DNA of 64,000 bases from G965195345 sp965277775 (GCA_965277775.1 OZ255843.1:1116001-1180000); one strand, 5' to 3'; counted from the first letter of the stretch, positions 34,281-43,029 are shown. The notes: a model not told the origin generated them from the sequence alone. Translations and numbers: made by a program.

Positions 34281-34940
34281 TTATTTTCGACGCGTATCTA
34301 TCGTCTTGATTTTTTGGTTGGCTTGTTTGATGTAACTATTTATGGTTTCATCATCATTTACGCCTTTATAGGTGCTTGGGGTTTCTATGCTGGTTAATTT
34401 TCCCCGCACCAAGAAAGAACAAAGTTTCTTTGTACTGGTTGGCTCTATACCTAAATTCTTGCACCGTATTAAAAGGAAAGTGATAAAGTGAATTTCAGGC
34501 TGTGGATTATTGTCTCTGGTCTTTCTTTGCTCAAGAAATCCATCAATAGATACTTGAAAATCGTATTGGTCATTTTTACCTTTAGATAAATGACCACTAT
34601 TTCTCAGGATATTGGCTATAGCTTGTTGAACTGCTTTGACAAGCTCGTGTTTTGTGAGGATAGCAAAAGATTCTCTAAATTCGTCTGAATCGGGTGTGCT
34701 TTGACAATATCGCTCGAAATCGCCGACATCATCCGTTTCCACCCTCAATATATCCTTGATGCCTTTTAGAGCTTTATCAACGCTTTGTTCAATTTTTAAC
34801 GCTTCTTTTTGCTCGAAATAGGTTTGACTATCAGCTGTGATAAGCTCGGCTAGTTTTTGCAACTTGGATTTGTCGTTTTCTTCTGGAAAAAATGGTTGAA
34901 GCTCATCCTCCCTAACTATTATTGAACTTATTTTTTCCAC
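34281..34940 (-). CDS. Unknown third gene of the restriction-modification operon
   Basis: A 219-residue soluble, charged, largely helical protein. No catalytic motif is recognised. It overlaps the end of the HNH nuclease gene by 13 nt, so it is expressed with the restriction-modification pair. Possibilities: an accessory subunit of the nuclease, a control protein, or a separate island gene. The central segment (FAILTKHELVKAVQQAIANILRNSG) and DYDFQVSIDGFLEQ-like stretch do not match any family I know. Confidence 0.65.
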   Translation of the reverse strand: MEKISSIIVREDELQPFFPEENDKSKLQKLAELITADSQTYFEQKEALKIEQSVDKALKGIKDILRVETDDVGDFERYCQSTPDSDEFRESFAILTKHELVKAVQQAIANILRNSGHLSKGKNDQYDFQVSIDGFLEQRKTRDNNPQPEIHFITFLLIRCKNLGIEPTSTKKLCSFLVRGKLTSIETPSTYKGVNDDETINSYIKQANQKIKTIDTRRK

Positions 34941-35509
34941 TCTATATGTCCGTTAAAGTCATGCTGATCAAAAATGTTTAGCACATCTTCACAAAACTTC
35001 ATAGTTTCAATATTGTTTTCTAGTTTTGCCAGTTCATATAATCTAATGAACATCTTTTTGCCCGTTTCTGTTTGCTTCAGCGTCTTTTTTAGGAAGTTAT
35101 GTTTAGCGCACAACGTTTGACCATTTTCTATTGTTGCTTTACCTCCATACTGTTTGGGCTTAATGTGGTCAACATGTAATTCAACACCATTGTTTGTACT
35201 TGCACCGCAAATTACACACTTATATCCATCTCGCTTTTTAATAATTTGTTTTTGGGCTTCTGTAAAATCTTCTAACTCTTTTTTTGTAACTGATAAGGGC
35301 TCATATCGGTAAACGCCTTTACTTTTTTTTATTAAAAACCCCTCTTGAGATAATTTTCTAATACCTCTGTCAGGGTCTCTGAATACTTCGCCTGTCCGCT
35401 TGGTATATTCGAAAGTTAACCAATCAACCGCCTCTTGATGCTCTATATCTCTGTTTGGGTTGTTTATGTAGAATTCTTTAATTAGCTCTGATTGTGATAT
35501 TTTTTTCAT
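34928..35509 (-). CDS. HNH endonuclease, probable type II restriction enzyme
   Basis: A 193-residue protein. Residues 1-70 look like a winged-helix DNA-binding domain (RGIRKLSQEGFLIKKSKGVYRY). Residues ~85-140 are an HNH nuclease with a zinc-binding CVICGAS, the catalytic VDHIKPKQYGGK and QTLCAKHN. It overlaps the methyltransferase gene by 4 nt, the standard layout of a restriction-modification pair. The recognition site is not predictable from sequence by eye. Confidence 0.85.
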   Translation of the reverse strand: MKKISQSELIKEFYINNPNRDIEHQEAVDWLTFEYTKRTGEVFRDPDRGIRKLSQEGFLIKKSKGVYRYEPLSVTKKELEDFTEAQKQIIKKRDGYKCVICGASTNNGVELHVDHIKPKQYGGKATIENGQTLCAKHNFLKKTLKQTETGKKMFIRLYELAKLENNIETMKFCEDVLNIFDQHDFNGHIEWKK

Positions 35510-36252
35510 AGTAAAAAGTTAATTGAATTTATTCTTTTTTGACCTAAGTCGTAATAAGATTTATCAATCTCAACACCATAATAAATCCGACCAAGTTTTT
35601 TTGCGATTACTCCTGTAGTTCCGCTTCCTGAAAATGGGTCAAAAATCACATCATTTAGATATGAAAATAGTTTCATGCAACGATACGGTAATTCTTCAGG
35701 GTAAGGGGCAGGATGACCTATCCTTTTGGCACTTTCGCCATTGAATGTCCAAACTCCATTTGTCCAAGCCATGAATTCTTCTTTACTTACATCACTTTCG
35801 CCTTTATACGATTTTTTCCATGTGCCTTTATATAGGATTACTATTAACTCAACAGGAGCAATAACATACGGTGCGGATGCTGATAGCCAACTTCCCCAAG
35901 CCGTTCTCCTGCTTATGTTTTGCTCGTTCCAAATAACAGTACTATGATACTTCCAACCAATAGATTTTGCTATCTTAGTAATATCCGCTCCAACACTTTG
36001 CTGCCCTCCTTTATTCTTATCTAAAGGAATATTCAAACATAAACGACCACTATCATTAGTCCATTTATAAGTATTTCTTAACCATTTTTTTGTAAATTTT
36101 AGATAGTCTTCATAATCCAATCCATCATCATTTGAATTATATGGCATGTCAACATTGTAGGGTGGTGAGGTTATAGTAAGGTCTATAAATGGCTCTTTGA
36201 ATAACCTATGGTTAGTAGCATCGCCGTGTACTAAATTTATATTTTTCTGCAT
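35506..36252 (-). CDS. Site-specific DNA methyltransferase (beta-class, N4-cytosine or N6-adenine)
   Basis: A 248-residue amino-methyltransferase. Motif IV TSPPYN is at residues ~28-33, ahead of motif I DPFSGSGTTG at ~215-224; this motif order defines the beta class. The Ser-Pro-Pro-Tyr form is common in N4-cytosine enzymes but also occurs in N6-adenine ones, so the base is unsure. It protects host DNA from the HNH nuclease encoded next. It is the first gene of the operon, with its promoter in the AT-rich stretch toward tRNA-Thr. Base composition is more AT-rich than flanking core genes, which fits horizontal transfer. Confidence 0.9.
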   Translation of the reverse strand: MQKNINLVHGDATNHRLFKEPFIDLTITSPPYNVDMPYNSNDDGLDYEDYLKFTKKWLRNTYKWTNDSGRLCLNIPLDKNKGGQQSVGADITKIAKSIGWKYHSTVIWNEQNISRRTAWGSWLSASAPYVIAPVELIVILYKGTWKKSYKGESDVSKEEFMAWTNGVWTFNGESAKRIGHPAPYPEELPYRCMKLFSYLNDVIFDPFSGSGTTGVIAKKLGRIYYGVEIDKSYYDLGQKRINSINFLL

Positions 36253-36296
36253 TATTCTATATTTCTTTGATTAATGGAATGCCCATAGCTTGGGTT

Positions 36297-36428
36297 TTAA
36301 ACGTCCCCAAAATCCGCCCATACTTGCATCATTTCGATGCGTTTTTGGTAGGAAAGGCTTTTATCGATAGCGTTTTGGGGGCAATAGCTTTTTACATTCT
36401 CAAGTTGCCCCCATCGAGACCTAATATC
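36297..36428 (-). pseudogene. C-terminal remnant of a tyrosine integrase (P4-like)
   Basis: An open stretch of 43 codons ends in YQKRIEMMQVWADFGDV, the kind of ending (RRxMMQxWADF) seen in P4-type phage and island integrases. A stop codon precedes it and the catalytic part is missing. It lies ~100 nt from the 3' end of tRNA-Thr, exactly where such integrases sit. The island has therefore lost its own integrase. A long inverted repeat, TGGGGGCAA / TTGCCCCCA, lies inside it at ~36376-36412. Confidence 0.6.
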
Positions 36429-36526
36429 TTATTGTATATTATTGAACAGTGAAAGAAAATGAATATAGCTCTATGCCTATTTACAAGCGTTTTCTATATC
36501 GTATTGGATGCGAATGGACAAGCCTA

Positions 36527-36603
<77 letters not shown>

Positions 36604-36614
36604 AATTCGTTAAA

Positions 36615-36689
<75 letters not shown>

Positions 36690-36790
36690 ATAAACATATC
36701 TACACCCGCAATCCTTAGGCAGATACTTGTTTAGTGGTATCTAAACCATCGAATGTTTGATGACTGTGCAATAATTTTTAATGCGCAAAA

Positions 36791-36875
36791 TGGTGGTGGG
36801 AGAAGGATTCGAACCTTCGAAGGCAGTGCCAGCAGATTTACAGTCTGCCCCCTTTGACCGCTCGGGAATCCCACC
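36791..36875 (-). tRNA. tRNA-Tyr (GTA)
   Basis: Minus-strand class II tRNA with acceptor GGTGGGA / TCCCACC, anticodon loop CTGTAAA (anticodon GTA), a long variable arm (CTGGCACTGCCTTCG region) and an encoded CCA. First of the trio; the promoter is at 36927-36954. Confidence 0.97.
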
Positions 36876-36926
36876 ATCAATCACCATCTCTCACAAATAA
36901 CGGAACTACGGGACAAGAGGGCGCGA

Positions 36927-36954
36927 ATTATACTACACGAAACCACGTTTTCAG
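36927..36954 (-). promoter_or_regulatory. Promoter of the Tyr-Gly-Thr tRNA operon
   Basis: On the minus strand CTGAAA (36949-36954, 5/6 of the TTGACA consensus with A for C) is 16 nt from a perfect TATAAT (36927-36932). A GC-rich discriminator TCGCGCCC follows, typical of stringently controlled stable-RNA promoters. Confidence 0.75.
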
Positions 36955-36969
36955 GGAAAATACGCACTC

Positions 36970-38265
36970 ATGATTAAACCCGAATTGCTCTCCCCTGCAG
37001 GAACGCTCAAAAATATGCGCTTTGCCTTGGCTTATGGCGCTGATGCCGTGTATGCAGGTCCGCCTCGCTATTCGCTCAGAGCGCGAAATAATGAATTCTC
37101 ACCAGAAAACATCCAAATTGGTGTGGAAGAGGTCCACGCCCAAGGCAAAAAATTTTATTGCACTGTGAACTTACTGCCGCACAACGCCAAGTTAAAAACT
37201 TTTGAGCGGGACATGCAAGAAATCATTGCTTTGAAACCCGACGCCTTAATCATGGCTGACCCAGGGTTGATTATGATGGTGCGGGAAAAATGGCCCGATA
37301 TGCCCATCCATCTTTCGGTCCAAGCCAATGCGGTCAATTGGGCCAGCGTTCAATTTTGGCACGAACGCGCTGGCATTGAACGGGTCATACTGTCGCGTGA
37401 GTTGTCTTTGGACGAAATCAAAGACATTCAAAAGAACTGCCCTAGCGTTGAATTAGAGGTTTTTGTCCACGGCGCACTGTGTATTGCTTATAGTGGGCGG
37501 TGCTTGCTTTCAGGCTATTTCAATCATCGCGACCCCAATCAAGGCACTTGTACCAATGCTTGTCGCTGGAACTATACCGTCCACGATGCCAAGGTTGATG
37601 AACAACAAGATATTATTCCCAAGCACACTGAGCTAAGCGCGCCCAAGCCGACTACCATTTTGTTGGAAGAAGCACGCCGTCCAGGTGAATTGATGCCCGT
37701 TGAAGAAGATGAACACGGCACTTACATCATGAACTCCAAAGATTTACGAGCCATAGAACACGTATCAACATTGACCAAAATGGGGCTTCATTGTTTAAAA
37801 ATTGAAGGGCGAACCAAGTCGGCTTATTACGTGGCTCGAACAGCACAAAGTTATAGGCGTGCCATTGACGATGCTTATTTGGGCAAATCGTTTGACCCCG
37901 CCTTGCTCAACGATTTAGAAAACTTAGCCAACCGCGGTTATACAGATGGCTTTTTCCAACGTCATAAAAATGAAGACTATCAAAACTACCTTGATTCACA
38001 TTCGCGTTCAAGAAAGCAGCAGTTTTGTGCAGAAATCACCGATTTTAACGATGGCGTGGCAACCGTTTTAACAAAAAACAAGTTACAAGTTGGCGACACC
38101 GTTGAGGTCATTCAGCCCTTGGGCAATTTTGAGCACACGGTTGAACATTTAGAAACTGAAAAAGGGGAATCCGTTTCTGAGGCCAAAGGTGGCGGCGTCA
38201 TTTTGAAAATACCTCTGCCCATTGCTGATCCACAGTTCGGCATGATCGCCAAATATTTAGATTAG
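36970..38265 (+). CDS. trhP: U32-family tRNA hydroxylation protein TrhP (YegQ)
   Basis: A 431-residue peptidase-U32-fold protein. Landmarks: ELLSPAGTLKNMRFALAYGA, DAVYAGPPRYSLRARNNEF, LEVFVHGALCIAYSGRCLLS and the Cys-rich NQGTCTNACRW. In E. coli the homologue is needed for 5-hydroxyuridine at U34 of tRNAs, using prephenate and an iron-sulfur cluster. The length and Cys pattern fit TrhP better than RlhA. It is divergent from the tRNA operon and its stop directly abuts the next start (TAG ATG). Confidence 0.9.
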   Translation: MIKPELLSPAGTLKNMRFALAYGADAVYAGPPRYSLRARNNEFSPENIQIGVEEVHAQGKKFYCTVNLLPHNAKLKTFERDMQEIIALKPDALIMADPGLIMMVREKWPDMPIHLSVQANAVNWASVQFWHERAGIERVILSRELSLDEIKDIQKNCPSVELEVFVHGALCIAYSGRCLLSGYFNHRDPNQGTCTNACRWNYTVHDAKVDEQQDIIPKHTELSAPKPTTILLEEARRPGELMPVEEDEHGTYIMNSKDLRAIEHVSTLTKMGLHCLKIEGRTKSAYYVARTAQSYRRAIDDAYLGKSFDPALLNDLENLANRGYTDGFFQRHKNEDYQNYLDSHSRSRKQQFCAEITDFNDGVATVLTKNKLQVGDTVEVIQPLGNFEHTVEHLETEKGESVSEAKGGGVILKIPLPIADPQFGMIAKYLD

Positions 38266-39867
38266 ATGATGAACGCTCGTCAAATACGCGATGACCTTTT
38301 TGCTGGACTAACAGTCGCTGTGGTTGCGCTGCCATTGGCTTTGGCCTTCGGCGTGGCTTCAGGTGCTGGGGCTTTGGCTGGGTTATATGGGGCCATTTTT
38401 GCTGGTTTTTTTGCGGCTCTGACAGGCGGTACGCCTCGCCAGGTTTCCGGCCCAACGGGACCCATGACCGTGGTGATGGCTATTGTTATTCCGCATTTTG
38501 CGCCTGATATTTCCATTGCTTTTTTGGTGGTTATCCTAGCTGGTGCCATGCAAATCTCATTGGGTAAGTTGGGCATTGGCAAATACATCAATTTGATGCC
38601 CCAGCCCGTCATTTCTGGGTTCATGAGTGGCATTGGTGTCATCATCATTTTGCTTCAATTGGGTGCATTAATTGGTTATGCAACCCCACCCGGTGGTATT
38701 GTTGATAAACTGTTTGCCTTGCCCAGCATGTTACCGCAGTCCAATTTTTCTGCATTGATCTTAGGCACCATGTCGATTTTAATTATCGTGTTCATTCCAC
38801 CGACGCTTAAAAGATATATCCCGCCCGCACTGATTGCCCTGGTCGTCGGAACCGTACTCGGCACCTTTGTATTCACTTCTGCGCCGACCATTGGCGATAT
38901 TCCTTCGGCTTTTCCAACCCTGCGCATACCGACCATTGACATTGAACGCTTTGTTGATGTGATCAAATTTGCTTTTGTCCTTGCGGTATTAGGGTCGATC
39001 GACTCGCTGTTGACCTCACTGGTTGCAGACAACATGACCCGAACCACGCACGACCCCAACAAGGAATTGGTGGGTCAGGGTATTGGTAATATGGTGGCTG
39101 GATTCTTTGGCGGACTGCCCGCAGCAGGGGCAACCATGCTCACCATGGTGAACATTCGATCGGGCAGCCACGGTCGTATGAGTGGTGTGTTACACGGGGT
39201 GTTTTTGTTGTTGATTGTTCTGTTATTCAGCGACATCGCAAGCAAAATTCCCTTGGCCGTCTTGGGTGGGATATTGGTGATGGTGGGTGTGAACATCATT
39301 GACTGGCATTCGATAAAACGTCTGTCAATCGCGCCCGTCTCAGAAGTGTTGATCATGAGTTCAACGCTGATTCTAACGGTTTTTGTTGATTTAACCATTG
39401 CTGTGATCGTCGGTTTTGTTATTTCATCGGTTTTATTAACTTACCGCATTGGCTTGGCGTTCAATCGAACGTCGGTACTTTATGATGACATCGCCACTGT
39501 GGCCGATTTAACCGAAGCAGAACGACAAATCATCACGCAATTCAATCAGCCAGTCAGTCTTTATAAGATGGATGGCACTTTCAGCTTCAGCGCGGCGCGC
39601 CACGTCTCCAATACATTGCTCAATAACGTCCAGCAAGGCACGCTGATCATCGACATGTCTCGCGTTGTGCTGACCGATAGTTCGGCGTGTCATACATTAA
39701 AAGAAACCATCGATCGCTTAAACGAGAACATTGATTCGGTCAAACTGTGTTGTGTGGACGTTGAAAAAGTGCTCAGATTGTTACGAAAATCCGAAGTGGT
39801 TGACATTGTTGGCGAAGACAATATTTTTGAGAGCCGTTCCGGCGCCATTCGGTCATTGCTTGATTGA
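38266..39867 (+). CDS. SulP-family anion transporter with STAS domain
   Basis: A 533-residue inner-membrane protein. The first ~400 residues form the SLC26/SulP transport domain (VALPLALAFGVASGAGALAGLYGA; GGTPRQVSGPTGPMTVV). Residues ~430-533 form a cytosolic STAS domain (FSFSAARHVSN, VVLTDSSACHTL). Family substrates are sulfate, bicarbonate or dicarboxylates; this one cannot be assigned. It starts right after the trhP stop. Two ATGs in tandem (38266, 38269) are possible starts. Confidence 0.93.
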   Translation: MMNARQIRDDLFAGLTVAVVALPLALAFGVASGAGALAGLYGAIFAGFFAALTGGTPRQVSGPTGPMTVVMAIVIPHFAPDISIAFLVVILAGAMQISLGKLGIGKYINLMPQPVISGFMSGIGVIIILLQLGALIGYATPPGGIVDKLFALPSMLPQSNFSALILGTMSILIIVFIPPTLKRYIPPALIALVVGTVLGTFVFTSAPTIGDIPSAFPTLRIPTIDIERFVDVIKFAFVLAVLGSIDSLLTSLVADNMTRTTHDPNKELVGQGIGNMVAGFFGGLPAAGATMLTMVNIRSGSHGRMSGVLHGVFLLLIVLLFSDIASKIPLAVLGGILVMVGVNIIDWHSIKRLSIAPVSEVLIMSSTLILTVFVDLTIAVIVGFVISSVLLTYRIGLAFNRTSVLYDDIATVADLTEAERQIITQFNQPVSLYKMDGTFSFSAARHVSNTLLNNVQQGTLIIDMSRVVLTDSSACHTLKETIDRLNENIDSVKLCCVDVEKVLRLLRKSEVVDIVGEDNIFESRSGAIRSLLD

Positions 39868-39873
39868 AACCCT

Positions 39874-40434
39874 ATGCAAAACCCTAATAAAAAAACCCTT
39901 TTGGGCCTGGTTCTGATTTTCACCTTGCCGCTGCTACTCGCCGTGATTGTATTTCAATGGGTTTCGTCCACGGGCGTGCAATCGACCACCAATTATGGGA
40001 CGCTCATCAGTCCCGTCAGACCCGTATCACACGTCCAAAATGACCAAAACCTGTTTCGAGGTAAATGGAGTTTGGTGGTCTTTGCTGAGCACTGTACTGA
40101 AGCATGCGCCAATAGATTGAAGACCGCAGAGACTTTGCGCATTTTGACCAATGACAATATGCGTCGTCTCCAGACCATTGTCGTCTCTGTCCAACCATTG
40201 GAGCGCAGCCGTTATCCCAATAACATTCAAGTGCACAATATTCAAAACATTCTCTTAGACCAGGCACAGTATCAACAAATGTTGGCACAGTTCAGCGTGA
40301 TTTCTGATGAAAAAAACATTTTTTTGGTTGACCCCTTGGCCAAAGCCATGATGTACTATCCCGCCCAAAGCAGAGACGTTAAATATATGCTGACCGACTT
40401 GAAACGTTTGCTTAAGTACTCCCGAATCGGTTAA
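39874..40434 (+). CDS. Membrane-anchored protein near cyoE, probable cytochrome oxidase assembly factor
   Basis: A 186-residue protein with one N-terminal membrane helix (LLGLVLIFTLPLLLAVIVF) and a periplasmic domain. The domain reads like a thioredoxin/SCO fold: WSLVVFAEHCTEACANRLKTA has the CxxxC of SCO proteins, as spaced CTEAC. Small proteins of this kind sit beside ctaA/cyoE in gammaproteobacterial heme-copper oxidase loci. It is 4 nt from cyoE. Role inferred from context: copper or heme delivery to oxidase. Confidence 0.7.
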   Translation: MQNPNKKTLLGLVLIFTLPLLLAVIVFQWVSSTGVQSTTNYGTLISPVRPVSHVQNDQNLFRGKWSLVVFAEHCTEACANRLKTAETLRILTNDNMRRLQTIVVSVQPLERSRYPNNIQVHNIQNILLDQAQYQQMLAQFSVISDEKNIFLVDPLAKAMMYYPAQSRDVKYMLTDLKRLLKYSRIG

Positions 40435-40438
40435 TCCA

Positions 40439-41332
40439 ATGTCAATCTTTCATGAATACCTAAAACTGACCAAACCCAAGGTGGTGGCACTTTTGGTTTT
40501 GACGGCCGTTATTGGTATGTTCTTAGCCACGCCCGACTTCCCGCCCTTAGACGCGCTGATTTTTGGCACTTTGGGCATTGCCCTTGCTTCGGCTTCGGCG
40601 GCAGTTTTTAATCAGGTGATTGATCGACGCATGGACGAACAAATGACTCGCACTCAAAATCGTCCTTTGCCAGCAGGCACCTTGTCTTTACAAAAGGCCA
40701 CCATCTTTGGCATCAGCCTCGGTGTTTTAGGATTAGGCTTGTTGGCTATAATGGTCAATGCTCTGACAGCTTGGCTGACTTTTTTCGCCTTGATTGGCTA
40801 TGCCATCGTCTATACCATTTTTCTCAAGCGAGCCACGCCACAAAACATCGTGATTGGTGGCGCTTCTGGCGCTGCACCCCCTGTATTAGGGTGGACCGCA
40901 ATTACCAACGCCGTTGACCCTGGTGCACTATTGCTGTTTCTGATTATTTTCGTCTGGACCCCCCCACATTTTTGGGCATTGGCCATTCACCGCAAGGATG
41001 ACTACGCCAAGGTCGGTATGCCCATGTTGCCCGTCACGCACGGCAATCGTTTTACTCGGTTGCAGATTCTTTTCTATACGGTGCTGTTATTTGTGGTCAG
41101 CCTTCTACCCTTCTTAACGGGCATGAGCGGCCTGATTTATCTGGTCGGCTCTGTGGTGCTCGGTGGGGGATTTTTGTATTACGCCTTACAGCTTTGGCAA
41201 AAGCCAGACAATCTTAAGTTGCCCATGAAAACGTTTGGATTTTCGATTTGGTATTTGATGATCCTTTTCGTGGTTTTATTGGTAGATCACTACCTGTTGT
41301 TTACTTTATACGACCTTTTGGCACCATTTTAA
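40439..41332 (+). CDS. cyoE: Protoheme IX farnesyltransferase (heme O synthase)
   Basis: A 297-residue UbiA-superfamily membrane prenyltransferase with about nine helices. Motifs: LTKPKVVALLVLTAVIGMF; NQVIDRRMDEQMTRTQNRPL (Asp-rich prenyl diphosphate site); WTPPHFWALAIHRKDDYAKV and GMPMLPVTHG. It makes heme O from heme B and farnesyl diphosphate for cytochrome oxidases. No heme A synthase (ctaA) is present in the window. Confidence 0.96.
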   Translation: MSIFHEYLKLTKPKVVALLVLTAVIGMFLATPDFPPLDALIFGTLGIALASASAAVFNQVIDRRMDEQMTRTQNRPLPAGTLSLQKATIFGISLGVLGLGLLAIMVNALTAWLTFFALIGYAIVYTIFLKRATPQNIVIGGASGAAPPVLGWTAITNAVDPGALLLFLIIFVWTPPHFWALAIHRKDDYAKVGMPMLPVTHGNRFTRLQILFYTVLLFVVSLLPFLTGMSGLIYLVGSVVLGGGFLYYALQLWQKPDNLKLPMKTFGFSIWYLMILFVVLLVDHYLLFTLYDLLAPF

Positions 41333-41351
41333 CAAGAGAGACAGACCATAA

Positions 41352-41561
41352 ATGCAACTGATCAAAGACGTTTTATCGGTCATTCAAAGTACTTGCGCTG
41401 CCATGATCGGCGTCCAGAACAAAGAAAAATTAAAAAAAGATTTTTCGCGTAAAAGCGCCACCCCCTTCATCATTGCAGGACTTATTTATGCTGCTCTATT
41501 TGTGCTGGGGCTCGTCGGTTTGGTCAAATTGATTTTAAAGCTATCATTGGCTGACGGATGA
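41352..41561 (+). CDS. DUF2970-family small membrane protein
   Basis: A 69-residue protein: an amphipathic N-terminal part (VLSVIQSTCAAMIGVQNKEK) followed by KKDFS and one membrane helix (FIIAGLIYAALFVLGLVGLV). This is the DUF2970 layout, a family often found beside cytochrome oxidase genes; function unknown. Its stop overlaps the next start as ATGA. Confidence 0.82.
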   Translation: MQLIKDVLSVIQSTCAAMIGVQNKEKLKKDFSRKSATPFIIAGLIYAALFVLGLVGLVKLILKLSLADG

Positions 41562-42451
41562 CGCTTCGCCCCTATTTACCCTTCCTTAAACCCAGGTGGT
41601 GGGGTTGGGTTTTACTGACCTTATTCATCCGCCTTATAATCATCCTACCCTTCCCTGTACTCGTTAAGATCTCAACAGGGCTGGGTTGGATACTGCGTTT
41701 GGGTGCTGGCAAGCGTAAAAAAACCATTGATCAAAATTTGGCACTGTGTTTTCCTGAAAAATCCGATAAAGAGCGGGTGCAAATTCGTAATGAGAACTTC
41801 AACAACATGATGTTGATGATTTTCGAAGCGGCAATTGGCTGGTGGCAACCCAAGCGCGCGCAATCTCTATTGATGGAGGTGAGCGGATTGGAACACATCA
41901 AACAAGCGAATGCGCAAAACCACGGTGTGATCATCTTGGCGTCACACTTTTTACCCATGGAAATCATTGGTTGTGCTCTGGCAAAATCCTTTCCACTCAG
42001 CACCAGCTACCGCATAGGCAACAATCCCTTTTTAGAAACCGTTTCACTCAGAGGGCGTTTGAACAGCTACCAATTTGTTGAACCTAAAAATAACATGCTT
42101 GGCATCGTTCGCAAAGTTCGTGAAGGCTTGAATCTGTTTTTTCTGCCAGATCAATTCCACAGCGGCAAATTGAGCACCAAAATAACGTTTTTCGGACATT
42201 CGGTCTATGCTTCAACCCTAACTTCTGAATTAACGACATTGACCAAGGCCAAGGCGCTTTTCATTGTTTTTTATCGCGAGAAATCTGGCTATGTTGCCCG
42301 ATTTCAACCACCCTTAGAGAATTTTCCCAGTGGCAGTGAAACAGACGACACTCAACGCTTTTATGATCTTTTAGAAGCACAAATACGACGCTATCCAGCT
42401 CAGTATTTATGGGCGCATCGACGCTTTAAAAATCTGATCGACTATGACTAA
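41558..42451 (+). CDS. Lipid A biosynthesis lauroyl/myristoyl acyltransferase (LpxL/HtrB family)
   Basis: A 297-residue membrane-anchored acyltransferase. The N-terminal helix is WGWVLLTLFIRLIIILPF. The catalytic HX4E motif reads SHFLPMEIIG; the second motif is NLFFLPDQ. It adds a secondary acyl chain to Kdo2-lipid IVA at the inner membrane. Which of LpxL, LpxM or LpxP it is cannot be told. The ATG overlaps the DUF2970 stop by 4 nt. Confidence 0.9.
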   Translation: MTLRPYLPFLKPRWWGWVLLTLFIRLIIILPFPVLVKISTGLGWILRLGAGKRKKTIDQNLALCFPEKSDKERVQIRNENFNNMMLMIFEAAIGWWQPKRAQSLLMEVSGLEHIKQANAQNHGVIILASHFLPMEIIGCALAKSFPLSTSYRIGNNPFLETVSLRGRLNSYQFVEPKNNMLGIVRKVREGLNLFFLPDQFHSGKLSTKITFFGHSVYASTLTSELTTLTKAKALFIVFYREKSGYVARFQPPLENFPSGSETDDTQRFYDLLEAQIRRYPAQYLWAHRRFKNLIDYD

Positions 42452-42544
42452 ACAACCTCAAATGAGTTGATTTTGGTGTAAAAAATAAGGAAATTATATA
42501 CCTGATGTCACAAGCATATAATCCCCTATTTGTGATTTGTTCTG

Positions 42545-42769
42545 TTATAGCTCGACGTCTTGGGAAGCAATAACATAATGTTTTACAACTCCGTCCTTAT
42601 CAAAAATGATAGTGAGTCGTTGATTTTCCATATCAGCTGACTGAAATAGCCCAACAATCGGAATAATCTTCGCAGATGCATCCACATGGACATATTGCCA
42701 GATCATCGTCAGAACTATGTTCATGAGTTCTGAAAAGACATAATCAAAGTATACCTGTTGAATTTTTAA
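42545..42769 (-). pseudogene. Chimeric gene remnant: shared 5' segment joined to a BamE/SmpA-like end
   Basis: An open minus-strand frame of 75 codons, with its first ATG at 42724 leaving 59. The upstream 18 residues (KIQQVYFDYVFSELMNI) match the hypothetical protein encoded at 46454-46888. The downstream part (ENQRLTIIFDKDGVVKHY) reads like the strand pair of SmpA/OmlA (BamE) domains. There is no signal peptide or start of a BamE protein, so it looks like fused debris. It might encode a short peptide, but I see no Shine-Dalgarno. Confidence 0.5.
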
Positions 42770-42771
42770 TT
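42716..42771 (-). repeat. 56-bp inverted repeat, left copy
   Basis: The reverse complement of this segment matches 46692-46747 at 53 of 56 positions. The copies point outward from each other and flank the surface lipoprotein gene at 43030-46044. Each covers the coding segment for KIQQV-FDY-FSELMNI. Confidence 0.85.
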
Positions 42772-42891
42772 AAGTTCAAGAACAACCATGCATTGAGTTG
42801 AACTGAACATCATTTGAGTGTATGCCTCATGCACAATGAGAACCCTTTGAGACGGATTTTCAACATTGTCTTATTTTATAGTATTCACATT

Positions 42892-42935
42892 TTGTACTCG
42901 AATACGTGTAATCTTGTACTTGAATATGTATAATT
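42892..42935 (+). repeat. 22-bp tandem repeat upstream of the surface lipoprotein gene
   Basis: Two head-to-tail copies (42892-42913, 42914-42935) beginning TTGTACTCGAATACG and TTGTACTTGAATATG. They match at 18 of 22 positions and all four differences are transitions. A consensus TTGACA (42934-42939) begins at the end of copy two; the best -10 17 nt later (TATTCA, 42957-42962) is poor. Confidence 0.75.
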
Positions 42936-43029
42936 GACAAGCTATTGTAAATTCCTTATTCACATGCTTACACGGTCTAGTATGTGTACTTTTATTTATG
43001 TTATAGCCAACTAGGTTTACTTGCACTCA

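Noticed and set aside
36267..36452. Plus-strand 61-codon frame near tRNA-Thr
   Set aside because: The minus strand in the same place reads as an integrase end; the plus frame has no Shine-Dalgarno or recognisable features.
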